Shown: piece by piece, positions 17,719 to 25,542 of the stretch
Numbering within the stretch: the stretch's first letter is position 1
Layout of the letters: each line of letters starts with the position of its first letter
Source: Shewanella ulleungensis
GTDB lineage: Bacteria; Pseudomonadota; Gammaproteobacteria; Enterobacterales; Shewanellaceae
Assembly: GCF_014648315.1 (NCBI RefSeq)
Contig: NZ_BMQW01000010.1
Coordinates: 92,195-156,194 of the forward strand
Direction: 5' to 3'
Length of the DNA stretch: 64,000 nt
The notes under the pieces: model-generated
Told to the model about the DNA's origin: nothing
What the model saw: the letters and a program-made list of their open reading frames with translations, nothing else
Database searches by the model: none
Program-made: the position numbers and the translations under genes

Positions 17719-19859
17719 TGGCTAATAAATCGGGTTTATTCACTCGAGTATTTGGTATTAGTTGGCTACAGATGCAGTCAAAGGTACGATACCGCATTTT
17801 ATTTCTAACCTTATTGCCGATCTTATTAACTCTGGTTAGCTTAGTTTTCATCACGATTTATTGGAACGTGATATATACAGGCAAACAATTGTTTATGAAG
17901 GTAAAAGCAGACCTCGTCGTTGCTGAAAACACCTTGGCACAGGTTCAGAGACGACAACAACATCAGCTTAGTACTATTAGTGGGTCGTGGGATTTTCAAC
18001 ATGCTTTTCAGTTGCTCAATAACAACGATTCACAACCTAATGCTGCCGCAATTAATGCTCTCAATATATTATTGGCTGAAAAACAGCAAACGCTAGGTTT
18101 AGATTTTTTACGCCTCATAAGTCTAAGCGATGCCGCTGCCGATCCTGATTTACGGCTAATGTTGCACCAAACACAACAGCAAGCAATATCAGGGTTGATG
18201 GTCTTACCTAACAATCGACTCGCAAGGATTAACTCGGTTCTTGCTGAGCAAGCTGAAATTGAGCTTGTTGCCACTAGGCATGCGGCAGAACCGCCTAAAA
18301 AAATGGAAAGTCGTGGGTTATTAAGCCGCACACTAATGCCTGTAGCGGATCTGTCTGGTAATGTGTTTTGGTATATTGATGGTGGTATGCTGTTAAATCG
18401 TAACACATTGATTGTAGACCATATTAGGGATTTGGTTTATGGTGAGGGTACATTGCCTGAGCGCTCAATTGGTACGGTTACACTATTTTTAGACAATATC
18501 CGAATTAGTACCAATGTGCCTTTAGAACAGTTTCCAAGTGATCTGAGCAAACAAAATAGAGCCATTGGTACCTTAGTGTCAGACGAGGTGTATCAGCAAG
18601 TATTAATAGAGGGCGAAAACTGGATTAACCGAGCTTTTGTATTGAGCGAATGGTATATATCGGGCTATTCACCCTTGTATGATATTCGAGGCAAACGTGT
18701 CGGCATGGTTTACGCCGGTTTTTCTGAAGCGCCATTTTTACATAACTACTTATTAAACATTATTGAGCTCGGCACCATTTTGGTGATCGTGTTATTTCTA
18801 TCGGGCTTTTTGGTGTATCGCGGCGCAAATAGTTTATTGCAGCCCATTGAGTATATTCATCAGGTTGTAACTGCTGTGCAAGCGGGTCGTAATATTCGCA
18901 TTGGTAAATTGGGCTTAACCAGTGATAACGAATTAGCACAATTAGCCGATCAGTTTGATCGAATGCTCGACCAACTGCAGCGTCGTAATGCGCAAATTCA
19001 AGCCGCAGCCGAGCAACTCGAAATCAAAGTTGAACAACGAACCCGGAGTTTGCAGGACAAAACCGAAGAACTTGAACGAAATGTCGCCTTATTACATGCC
19101 ACTCGCCAGCAATTGGTTACCAATGAAAAACTCAGCGCATTAGGTGAATTGATTGCGGGTATTGCTCATGAAATTAATAATCCCACCGCGGTGATTTTGG
19201 GCAATATGGAGCTATTAAAATACGAGCTTGGCGATGGTGCAAAGGTTGTCGAAGAAGAAATCGAATTGGTTATTCAACAGGTCGGCCGCATCACTACAAT
19301 TATCCGTAGCTTATTACAGTACAGTCGGCCTGGGGAATTTAATGCACCAATTGAATCTCAAGCTATTACCCCTATTGTAGAAGAAGTGCTGCTATTGGTG
19401 CGTCACTCTATTGAGCAACAAAAAGTGGAACTGGTGAAAGAGTTAACCGCCAGCACACTGGTCGAGGTTAATCGGCCACAATTATTGCAAGTATTAATCA
19501 ATTTAATGGTTAATGCGGCCCATGCTATTAAAGCCAACGGTCGTATTTGGTTGAGAACCTACGATTGGATTGAAGATGGTCAAAGTATTGGGGTGAAAGT
19601 TGAAGTTGAAGATGAAGGGATTGGTATCTCGAAAGAGGATTTAGGCCGCATTTTTGATCCATTTTATACCACACGTAAAGACGGCACAGGCTTAGGTTTA
19701 TCATTAAGTTACGGTATTATTAAACGTCTTGGCGGCACCATTGAAGTTAAATCTACGCTTGATGTTGGTACCGTATTTACCATTGGTTTGTATCACAAAG
19801 CAAAAGATGATCAACAGCTTGGACCATATGATGGTTTACAGTTTGGCGATAAAACATAA
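17718..19859 (+). CDS. Sensor histidine kinase, partner of the sigma-54 regulator
   Basis: This 713-residue membrane kinase starts at a GTG overlapping the regulator stop. It has a first transmembrane helix (about 27-52), a large periplasmic region of about 290 residues with a Cache-like single-domain end (GYSPLYDIRGKRVGMVYAGF), a second helix (about 347-367), a HAMP domain, a coiled coil (415-465), then HisKA with H484 in LIAGIAHEINNP and a complete ATPase domain (N-A-A-H-A-I, DEGIGI, FYTTRKDGTGLGLSLS). It senses a small extracytoplasmic ligand and phosphorylates the neighbouring NtrC-type regulator. The organisation resembles DctB-like kinases; the ligand is not identifiable. Confidence 0.87.
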   Translation: MANKSGLFTRVFGISWLQMQSKVRYRILFLTLLPILLTLVSLVFITIYWNVIYTGKQLFMKVKADLVVAENTLAQVQRRQQHQLSTISGSWDFQHAFQLLNNNDSQPNAAAINALNILLAEKQQTLGLDFLRLISLSDAAADPDLRLMLHQTQQQAISGLMVLPNNRLARINSVLAEQAEIELVATRHAAEPPKKMESRGLLSRTLMPVADLSGNVFWYIDGGMLLNRNTLIVDHIRDLVYGEGTLPERSIGTVTLFLDNIRISTNVPLEQFPSDLSKQNRAIGTLVSDEVYQQVLIEGENWINRAFVLSEWYISGYSPLYDIRGKRVGMVYAGFSEAPFLHNYLLNIIELGTILVIVLFLSGFLVYRGANSLLQPIEYIHQVVTAVQAGRNIRIGKLGLTSDNELAQLADQFDRMLDQLQRRNAQIQAAAEQLEIKVEQRTRSLQDKTEELERNVALLHATRQQLVTNEKLSALGELIAGIAHEINNPTAVILGNMELLKYELGDGAKVVEEEIELVIQQVGRITTIIRSLLQYSRPGEFNAPIESQAITPIVEEVLLLVRHSIEQQKVELVKELTASTLVEVNRPQLLQVLINLMVNAAHAIKANGRIWLRTYDWIEDGQSIGVKVEVEDEGIGISKEDLGRIFDPFYTTRKDGTGLGLSLSYGIIKRLGGTIEVKSTLDVGTVFTIGLYHKAKDDQQLGPYDGLQFGDKT

Positions 19860-19883
19860 TATAAATGATACGAGAAAACAGAT

Positions 19884-20004
19884 AAAAAAAAGCCGGGAAT
19901 AATTCCCGGCCACAAAGAGTGTGTGAGCAATGTCGTGCTTGCGAACTCAGTAGACTACTTAAAGGTGATGAAGTCTCTATTTAGTAAACCGAGTTTTGGA
20001 ACGC
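19884..20004 (-). ncRNA. ryhB: RyhB iron-responsive small RNA
   Basis: On the minus strand a segment reads AAGCACGACATTGCTCACA (around 19920-19940), which matches the conserved core of enterobacterial RyhB. It is followed by a strong intrinsic terminator (GCCGGGAAT/ATTCCCGGC stem, 19892-19910, then an eight-U run). Upstream lie a TTGCAA -35, a 17-base spacer, a TACTAT -10 and an overlapping Fur box, giving a transcript of about 120 nt. RyhB uses Hfq to repress iron-using genes when Fur is released under iron starvation. I recall a RyhB of similar length described for S. oneidensis in a comparable neighbourhood; this is from memory. Confidence 0.9.
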
Positions 20005-20010
20005 AAGTTA

Positions 20011-20039
20011 ATAGTAATCATTCTCATTTGTGTTTGCAA
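20011..20039 (-). promoter_or_regulatory. ryhB promoter with Fur box
   Basis: The minus strand shows TTGCAA (20039-20034), 17 bases, then TACTAT (20016-20011). The spacer and -10 contain TGAGAATGATTACTA (20026-20012), a close match to the Fur 7-1-7 consensus TGATAATNATTATCA. Fur with iron would block this promoter. Confidence 0.85.
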
Positions 20040-20308
20040 GTCCTTAAACAATAAAATTATCATCTTTACATTGTCATCATCACTAAAATAAACAGACCTT
20101 AATTATTGAGTCATATGATTAACTGAATATAGGCTTGGGTGATGGCGCTAGCTGGGGGATTTACTTAAGTTCAATGCCTAGTTGCATCGCACTATTGTTT
20201 GATGAGTGAACCCATTTGAACATTGTAGTGGACTGATTAAGCGTGTTTAACCATCAAGCTCAGCTAGACTGGCGACTAAGCTTGATGATTTATTATTTCG
20301 AGTTCAGA
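20040..20308. other. Gene-free stretch downstream of yhhQ
   Basis: About 270 bases between the ryhB promoter and the yhhQ stop contain no supported gene. An inverted repeat ATCAAGCT/AGCTTGAT (about 20252-20288) lies close to the yhhQ end and may act as a weak, U-poor terminator for it. Confidence 0.4.
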
Positions 20309-20989
20309 TTATTTGTTCACTTCAATAATGACATGTTCGTTATTTATAGGGCTATCGAACAAAATCTTGTCTTGAAGCACTTTTAGTAGCACACCATAAG
20401 CCGGTAAGAATAAGCCTAAACTGACAATTAATTTAAAGCCATAATCCACCGTAGCGATTTCGGGCCAGTGAGTGGCCATAAACATGTCGCTAGATGCGTA
20501 GAAAGCCACACTAAAGAATACTAACGTATCGACAAAATTACCTATTAAGGTCGATGCCGCTGGAGCAACCCACCATGCCTTTGCTCGGCGCAATTTGGCA
20601 AATACGGTGATATCCATTAGCTGGCCAATCAAATAGGCTACAAAGCTAGCAAAGGCAATTCGAAATACAAAGCTGTTCCATTCTGCTAATGCTGAAAATG
20701 TTTGTAGCTGACCTTGATGAAATAGCACCCCCACTACATATGACACTAATAACGCAGGGATCATTGCCTTGAGAATAATGCTTCTGGCGGCTTGCTGGCC
20801 AAAAATCCTCACCGTTAAGTCAGTGGCTAAATACACAAACGGAAAGCTAAATGCACCCCACGTTGTGTGGTAGCTAAACAGCTGAAAAGGTAATTGAACA
20901 AGGTAGTTACTTGCGCAAATAATTAAGATATGAAAACTGACTAATAGCATCAGTGCTCGGCGATATTTCGCCTGGGATAACTGCAACAT
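20309..20989 (-). CDS. yhhQ: Queuosine precursor transporter, YhhQ family
   Basis: This 226-residue integral membrane protein has about six transmembrane helices and the YhhQ (VUT family) signatures: FPFVYLATDLTVRIFGQQAAR near residue 50 and LIGNFVDTLVFFSVAF near residue 150. YhhQ imports the queuosine precursors preQ0 and preQ1 across the inner membrane. It stands alone, with ryhB downstream on the same strand. The start ATG is directly before a short, basic N-terminus typical of the family. Confidence 0.9.
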   Translation of the reverse strand: MLQLSQAKYRRALMLLVSFHILIICASNYLVQLPFQLFSYHTTWGAFSFPFVYLATDLTVRIFGQQAARSIILKAMIPALLVSYVVGVLFHQGQLQTFSALAEWNSFVFRIAFASFVAYLIGQLMDITVFAKLRRAKAWWVAPAASTLIGNFVDTLVFFSVAFYASSDMFMATHWPEIATVDYGFKLIVSLGLFLPAYGVLLKVLQDKILFDSPINNEHVIIEVNK

Positions 20990-21247
20990 ATTGTGGCCTT
21001 TTTAATTGGGTTAGCGCGGGGTGAGGGAACCCGCTATTGATACGGTTAACAGTATTTATGTATGTCAGTTTAGCGACATATCGCTATAGAGCGGTTTCAT
21101 AAATGACTACTACAGAGAATATTATCATTATAGTTGTGTCGCTATGCGATCGCCTTTTAACTCGGTCAATCTAAGTGAAAAAGGGGCTGCAAACACGGGG
21201 GCGGGATAATAGCATGGGTAATATTCAAGCGAAAGATTAAAGCGGTG

Positions 21248-22603
21248 TTAAAAGTCGATTAAAATAGACAGTACAGTGGCCAATTTGTTTTCTAATTCTT
21301 GCCATTCTGCCTGCGGATCTGAGCCTGCAACAATCCCAGCACCTGCAAATAAATTGATTCTGCGCGGTTCAATTAACGCACTGCGGATCGCCACTGAAAA
21401 TTCAGATTCATTACGATTAAAATAACCACAAGCCCCAGTGTACCAGCCTCTTGCATATCCTTCACGTTGACGAATAAAGCTCAATGCTGCTTCACGCGGT
21501 AATCCTCCCACAGCTGGCGTAGGGTGTAATGCGCGCAATAACTCAAAGTCACTGACTCCTGGTTGTAATTGAGCTCGAATCGAACGATGTAAATGTTGAA
21601 TATGATTTAATTTAAAAATTTTAGGTTGTTCATCCGCGCCAAGGTATTGGCTCAATGGTGTTAGTACATCGACAATATGCTGTCTTACTAGCTGATTTTC
21701 ATGGCTGTTTTTAATGTCATCTAATAAGGCTTGAGCAAGCAAATTGTCTTCATCTGGGTTGAGTCCGCGCACAGTCGTACCTGCCAATGCTTCTGTAAAT
21801 AGCTCTTGTTGGCGACGTAAATATAAACGCTCAGGCGAGCATGAAATAAACGCTCGCTCTGGACTAAACTGAAAACCAAACTGAAAACTGTTGGGGTTTC
21901 TACCTTGCCAACATGCTAATACTGTCCACGGTTCAATATCGTCACTGACATCAATTTGAGTATGGCGTGATAACACCACTTTTGGTGTTGTGCGATTAAA
22001 CTTTTCTTGAGTGACTTGTTCAACTAACTCTTTCCAACGTTCATAACGGGGTAAATCACTGCGACCCATTAACGTCATTTTGTTTGGTGGTGACAACGGT
22101 TTCGGTTTATTAATTTGCTCAATAGCAGTCAATGCTGCTTGTATTTCTTGTTGCGGATCGGTGTTTTCAAAATTAAGGTTTACCAGTATTCTGAGCTTAT
22201 TACCTGTTCGACGTAATTCTATTCTTGGTAACACAAAGTGTGCTCTGCCAAACTCTGGCCAGCTTTCTACTGTGCGGTCAAAGGCGAGGCCACCATAATA
22301 GCGAATGTCTTGTTGGTTAGTTTTATTACGTTGTTGTTGATAAATTTGTGCCAAAACACTGTCGTCGACTTGGTCTTCAAAAAAGAAGCTTTTACAAGCA
22401 CCAATCGCGGCGACATCTTCATCTCGGTCTCTACCGTGCCAATAAATTTTAGGAAATTGAGTTTGTGCAGCTAACCAAGAGAGTAAAGGCAAAGCGGGAG
22501 CTTCTACAGATAATTGAATAATGGATTCACGTGCAGGCACTTTACTAAGCTGGTTAAGCTTAGTAATCAGTTCATTAAATTGTGATGAAAAGAAGTGACC
22601 CAA
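21248..22603 (-). CDS. menF: Isochorismate synthase
   Basis: This protein of about 451 residues belongs to the chorismate-utilising enzymes. The C-terminal domain has CSPERLYLRRQQELFTEALAGT, HPTPAVGGLPREAAL and Y-T-G-A-C-G-Y-F, the MenF/EntC pattern. It converts chorismate to isochorismate, the first step of menaquinone synthesis, important for anaerobic respiration in this genus. The start is probably a TTG at 22603, eight bases after a GAGG element; a TTG at 22609 is too close to it. No other men genes are adjacent. Confidence 0.9.
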   Translation of the reverse strand: MGHFFSSQFNELITKLNQLSKVPARESIIQLSVEAPALPLLSWLAAQTQFPKIYWHGRDRDEDVAAIGACKSFFFEDQVDDSVLAQIYQQQRNKTNQQDIRYYGGLAFDRTVESWPEFGRAHFVLPRIELRRTGNKLRILVNLNFENTDPQQEIQAALTAIEQINKPKPLSPPNKMTLMGRSDLPRYERWKELVEQVTQEKFNRTTPKVVLSRHTQIDVSDDIEPWTVLACWQGRNPNSFQFGFQFSPERAFISCSPERLYLRRQQELFTEALAGTTVRGLNPDEDNLLAQALLDDIKNSHENQLVRQHIVDVLTPLSQYLGADEQPKIFKLNHIQHLHRSIRAQLQPGVSDFELLRALHPTPAVGGLPREAALSFIRQREGYARGWYTGACGYFNRNESEFSVAIRSALIEPRRINLFAGAGIVAGSDPQAEWQELENKLATVLSILIDF

Positions 22604-23011
22604 GAACAATACCTCACGTATAAATACAACAGAGTTAAGGTAATAAAGCGATTAAATACTGTCAATTAGCAAGGTTAAATCGTGTGATCTGAATTGCTAA
22701 TATAATCACTCTGACGACTCGAAAGCAGCATATTGTGTCTTGGCGCATTGAAAAATACGCTTCTTATTTTTGTAAGCGCTTACTATTAAATTGGTGGTGA
22801 TAGTTTATTTGCTAAAATCGACAGGTAATAACTAACATAACAATTGTTTATTCCTATGGGTGATGTATAAACATAAGTCACAATAATACGGTGACCAAAA
22901 GGCTATACTGACGAAAATCGATAGAATAATGGACTAAGATAGTTCAAAATAGTAACGATTATTATGTGAGCTAGATCTCAATTTAAGTTTTTCTTCCCGG
23001 AGTACGTGTAC
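22604..23011. other. Intergenic region with LacI-like palindrome and CRP-like site
   Basis: About 400 bases between divergent menF and the HD-GYP gene hold no gene. A perfect 12-bp palindrome GTAAGCGCTTAC (22772-22783) looks like a LacI/GalR-family operator. Closer to the HD-GYP gene, TGTGA-N6-TCTCA (22965-22980) resembles a CRP site with one mismatch in the right half. Confidence 0.5.
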
Positions 23012-24205
23012 ATGAGTGGTTCAGTTGAATCAAGCAATGTCATTAAGATCCCTGTTGATAAACTTGCCCTTGGCATGTTTGTTACGGCTATAGATCGTCA
23101 ACAAAACAAAGTCGACATTCGCAACCCTGGTCAAATCAAACATCGCGACGCAATTGTTAAACTCAAAAAGAACAATATCGCTGTGGTATGGGTCGATGTT
23201 GAGCGGTCGTCAGATACTTGTGGATTAAAAAAAGGTGATCGTTCTAACGCACCAGCTAACCCGTTAGCGCGTAAAGCAACGGTGACTCGCGATGGGCAAC
23301 AGGCACAAGCTAAAAAGTTACTTGCCGAAGCTAAAGGTTTGATCAAAAAAGTGATGTCTGAAACCTTCGAAGGTAAACCTATCGAAGTGGGTCAATTTGA
23401 AGACGTTGCCGACAAAATGATTGAGTCGGTAATGGACGATGCAGACGCATTTAAATGTATTTCAGCATTACGCACTAAAGATGCCTACCTCCTTGAGCAC
23501 TCAATTAACGTCGCATTTTTACTGGTGACGTTTGGTAAGCACTTAGGGCTTGAACGTGAATTGCTTAAACAAATGGCTGTCGGCGGTATTTTACATGATA
23601 TCGGTAAAATTAAAGTCGATAACGAAGTACTGCATAAACCTGGCCGGTTAACGCCTGAAGAGTTCGAGCACATGAAGTTGCATCAAGTCTATGCCGCTGA
23701 AATTATGCGCGAGACCGAAGGGTTGTCGCAAGTGAGTAAAGATGTGTGCTTAATGCATCATGAAAAGCTTGACGGTAAAGGCTATCCTCATGGGCTCACC
23801 GCAGAGCAAATTCCTCAACATGGTCGCATGAGCTGTATTGTAGATATATTCGATGCGCTAACCGCAACTCGCTGCTACAAAGAAGCCATGAGTCCTGCGG
23901 CAGCCTTTAAAATTTTGCTCAGTCTGACGCCGTTTCATTTAGACCAAAAACTGGTTTATGAGTTTATCCGTTGTGTGGGTATTTACCCTGTAGGTTCGCT
24001 TGTGCAGCTGTCTGATGAACGTGTCGGTATTGTTTGGGACTCAAAAGGGCGTGATGCTTTACACCCAATTGTAAAATGCTTTTATTCGTTAAAGCATAAG
24101 CGCTATACCGAAGTGACTATGGTTGATTTACATAAAGCAGAATTGAATATTGAACGTGGTGTATCACCTGGAGCGCTAGAGGTCGACCCAACGCCATTTT
24201 ATTAA
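23012..24205 (+). CDS. HD-GYP domain c-di-GMP phosphodiesterase
   Basis: This 397-residue cytoplasmic protein has an N-terminal DUF3391-type segment (residues about 5-130) and a C-terminal HD-GYP domain with GGILHDIGK, HHEKLDGKGYP and DIFDALTATRCYK all intact, so it should hydrolyse c-di-GMP to GMP. The ATG at 23012 is preferred because a CGGAG element lies nine bases upstream; a GTG at 23006 is in frame but too close. It is monocistronic. A CRP-like site just upstream suggests carbon or respiration control. Confidence 0.9.
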   Translation: MSGSVESSNVIKIPVDKLALGMFVTAIDRQQNKVDIRNPGQIKHRDAIVKLKKNNIAVVWVDVERSSDTCGLKKGDRSNAPANPLARKATVTRDGQQAQAKKLLAEAKGLIKKVMSETFEGKPIEVGQFEDVADKMIESVMDDADAFKCISALRTKDAYLLEHSINVAFLLVTFGKHLGLERELLKQMAVGGILHDIGKIKVDNEVLHKPGRLTPEEFEHMKLHQVYAAEIMRETEGLSQVSKDVCLMHHEKLDGKGYPHGLTAEQIPQHGRMSCIVDIFDALTATRCYKEAMSPAAAFKILLSLTPFHLDQKLVYEFIRCVGIYPVGSLVQLSDERVGIVWDSKGRDALHPIVKCFYSLKHKRYTEVTMVDLHKAELNIERGVSPGALEVDPTPFY

Positions 24206-24216
24206 GCCAGAAACTG

Positions 24217-24247
24217 ACATCGCAACAAATGAGTATTGCTGCGATGT
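24217..24247. other. Inverted repeat between convergent genes
   Basis: ACATCGCA (24217-24224) and TGCGATGT (24240-24247) form an 8-bp stem between the HD-GYP gene and the globin lipoprotein gene. There is no T-run, so its role as a terminator is uncertain. Confidence 0.4.
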
Positions 24248-24268
24248 GCTGCTCATTGAACGGTTTAT

Positions 24269-24700
24269 TTAATGATAGGTAATATCTTGATACATTGGCG
24301 CGAGTTTAGCGAGTAACGCATTTCGAGCGCTAATAGATACATTTTGCTGTTTTAGGGCACTAATTAAATGACCCACTACGGCATCAAAATCGGCTTGGCT
24401 AATGTGTAAACCAATATGTGCATCAAACATTGATGCACCTTCATAATGACAGCCACCTCCACTTACCTCACATAAATGTTCAATTAAACGTTGGCGGAAT
24501 ATGTCGATGTCGGTGTGGGCAAAATGATTAACTATGCGCTTATCTTGTGACAGGTTTAGTAAAAAATCATCAGTAATTTGGCTAATTCCGGCATTGCCGC
24601 CTAGTTGTTCATACAAGGTTGTCGGTTGATTGGCGCAGCCTGAACTGACCAACAGTAAACCAACGAATAAACCGATAAAATAGCGCTTGGTATTGAGCAT
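24269..24700 (-). CDS. Truncated hemoglobin-like lipoprotein
   Basis: This 143-residue protein has a lipoprotein signal (LLLVSSGC, lipidated C22) followed by a group 1 truncated-hemoglobin fold: TTLYEQLGG at the start and M-F-D-A-H95-I-G, where H95 aligns with the proximal heme ligand. The B10 position, normally Tyr, appears to be L47. Cys77 and Cys84 flank a glycine-rich loop and could form a disulfide outside the cytoplasm. A globin exported and lipid-anchored is unusual; it may bind O2, NO or another gas in the periplasm. Its start is at the stop of the DUF3034 gene, and it is the last of a four-gene operon with a GGDEF/EAL protein. Heme binding is inferred. Confidence 0.8.
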   Translation of the reverse strand: MLNTKRYFIGLFVGLLLVSSGCANQPTTLYEQLGGNAGISQITDDFLLNLSQDKRIVNHFAHTDIDIFRQRLIEHLCEVSGGGCHYEGASMFDAHIGLHISQADFDAVVGHLISALKQQNVSISARNALLAKLAPMYQDITYH

Positions 24701-25542
24701 TATAATGTCCCCTCAATCGATAAATACCAGCCATTTTGTTGCTCAAAACCTGCGATACTGCCTAAGTCGGCGTACGCACCCACAAGAGATAAGTGTTTAT
24801 TGATAAACCAGGCTGCAAAAATATCCTGCCAGTCATCTTCTTTGGCAAAACCGAGTTGGTTAGGTTTTTGTTTGTATTCATAACCTACGGCAAAGTTGTC
24901 GGTTAACAGCAACGCAATAGAAGCTTCCGCTTGCAGGTGATAATCATTGTCTGCAGCCGTGCCAAAACCCAGTAATCCGGTTTGGTTAGCCTTAGTGGCT
25001 CTGAGGGTTAAATTAGTCACTAGGTTACGTCCAGCAATGGCATCAAAATAAACTTTACTGGCCGCAAGGTAGATATCTAACCCCCAATCATTGCGCGCTC
25101 CCACAGCTTGTGGAATGGCAAAATCATCAACGCGTTTGTATTGCATGCCTAGGCTTATTTGCGGCAAGCTGCTGTATAGTAATTCGCCAACAAGTTTGTA
25201 TTTAATACCAATAATATCTTGGCCAAGCTTGCCACCCATGGTGTCGAGATCAAAAGTCTGCTTGGCTAAGCTTAATTCAAATCGATTATCAATACTCAGT
25301 GATGCCCCAACGGCATGTAACGTAAAATCATCAACAGATACTTGGGTACTCATTGCTGTTACTGACCATTGATCTGAGCTGGCATAACCATTGATTACTG
25401 CCCATGGCACAATTCCACCTCCAGCAGCACCTTCAATGGTAGTAGCGCCACCAGTGGCAATGACTTTGCTGGTATCAGCATTCACCGGCTGGCTTATGCT
25501 CGCCACGATAAGCAGGCTAATTATTAATATATTTCGAAACAT
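24700..25542 (-). CDS. DUF3034 family exported protein
   Basis: This 280-residue protein has a signal peptide (IISLLIVASISQPVNA) and the DUF3034 opening GGATTIEGAAGGGIVPWAVINGY in shorter form, then alternating beta strands ending in an aromatic residue, consistent with an outer-membrane barrel or a beta-rich periplasmic protein. The function of DUF3034 is unknown. Its start overlaps the stop of the upstream GGDEF/EAL gene by one base, and its stop overlaps the start of the globin lipoprotein gene, so translation is tightly coupled. Confidence 0.75.
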   Translation of the reverse strand: MFRNILIISLLIVASISQPVNADTSKVIATGGATTIEGAAGGGIVPWAVINGYASSDQWSVTAMSTQVSVDDFTLHAVGASLSIDNRFELSLAKQTFDLDTMGGKLGQDIIGIKYKLVGELLYSSLPQISLGMQYKRVDDFAIPQAVGARNDWGLDIYLAASKVYFDAIAGRNLVTNLTLRATKANQTGLLGFGTAADNDYHLQAEASIALLLTDNFAVGYEYKQKPNQLGFAKEDDWQDIFAAWFINKHLSLVGAYADLGSIAGFEQQNGWYLSIEGTL

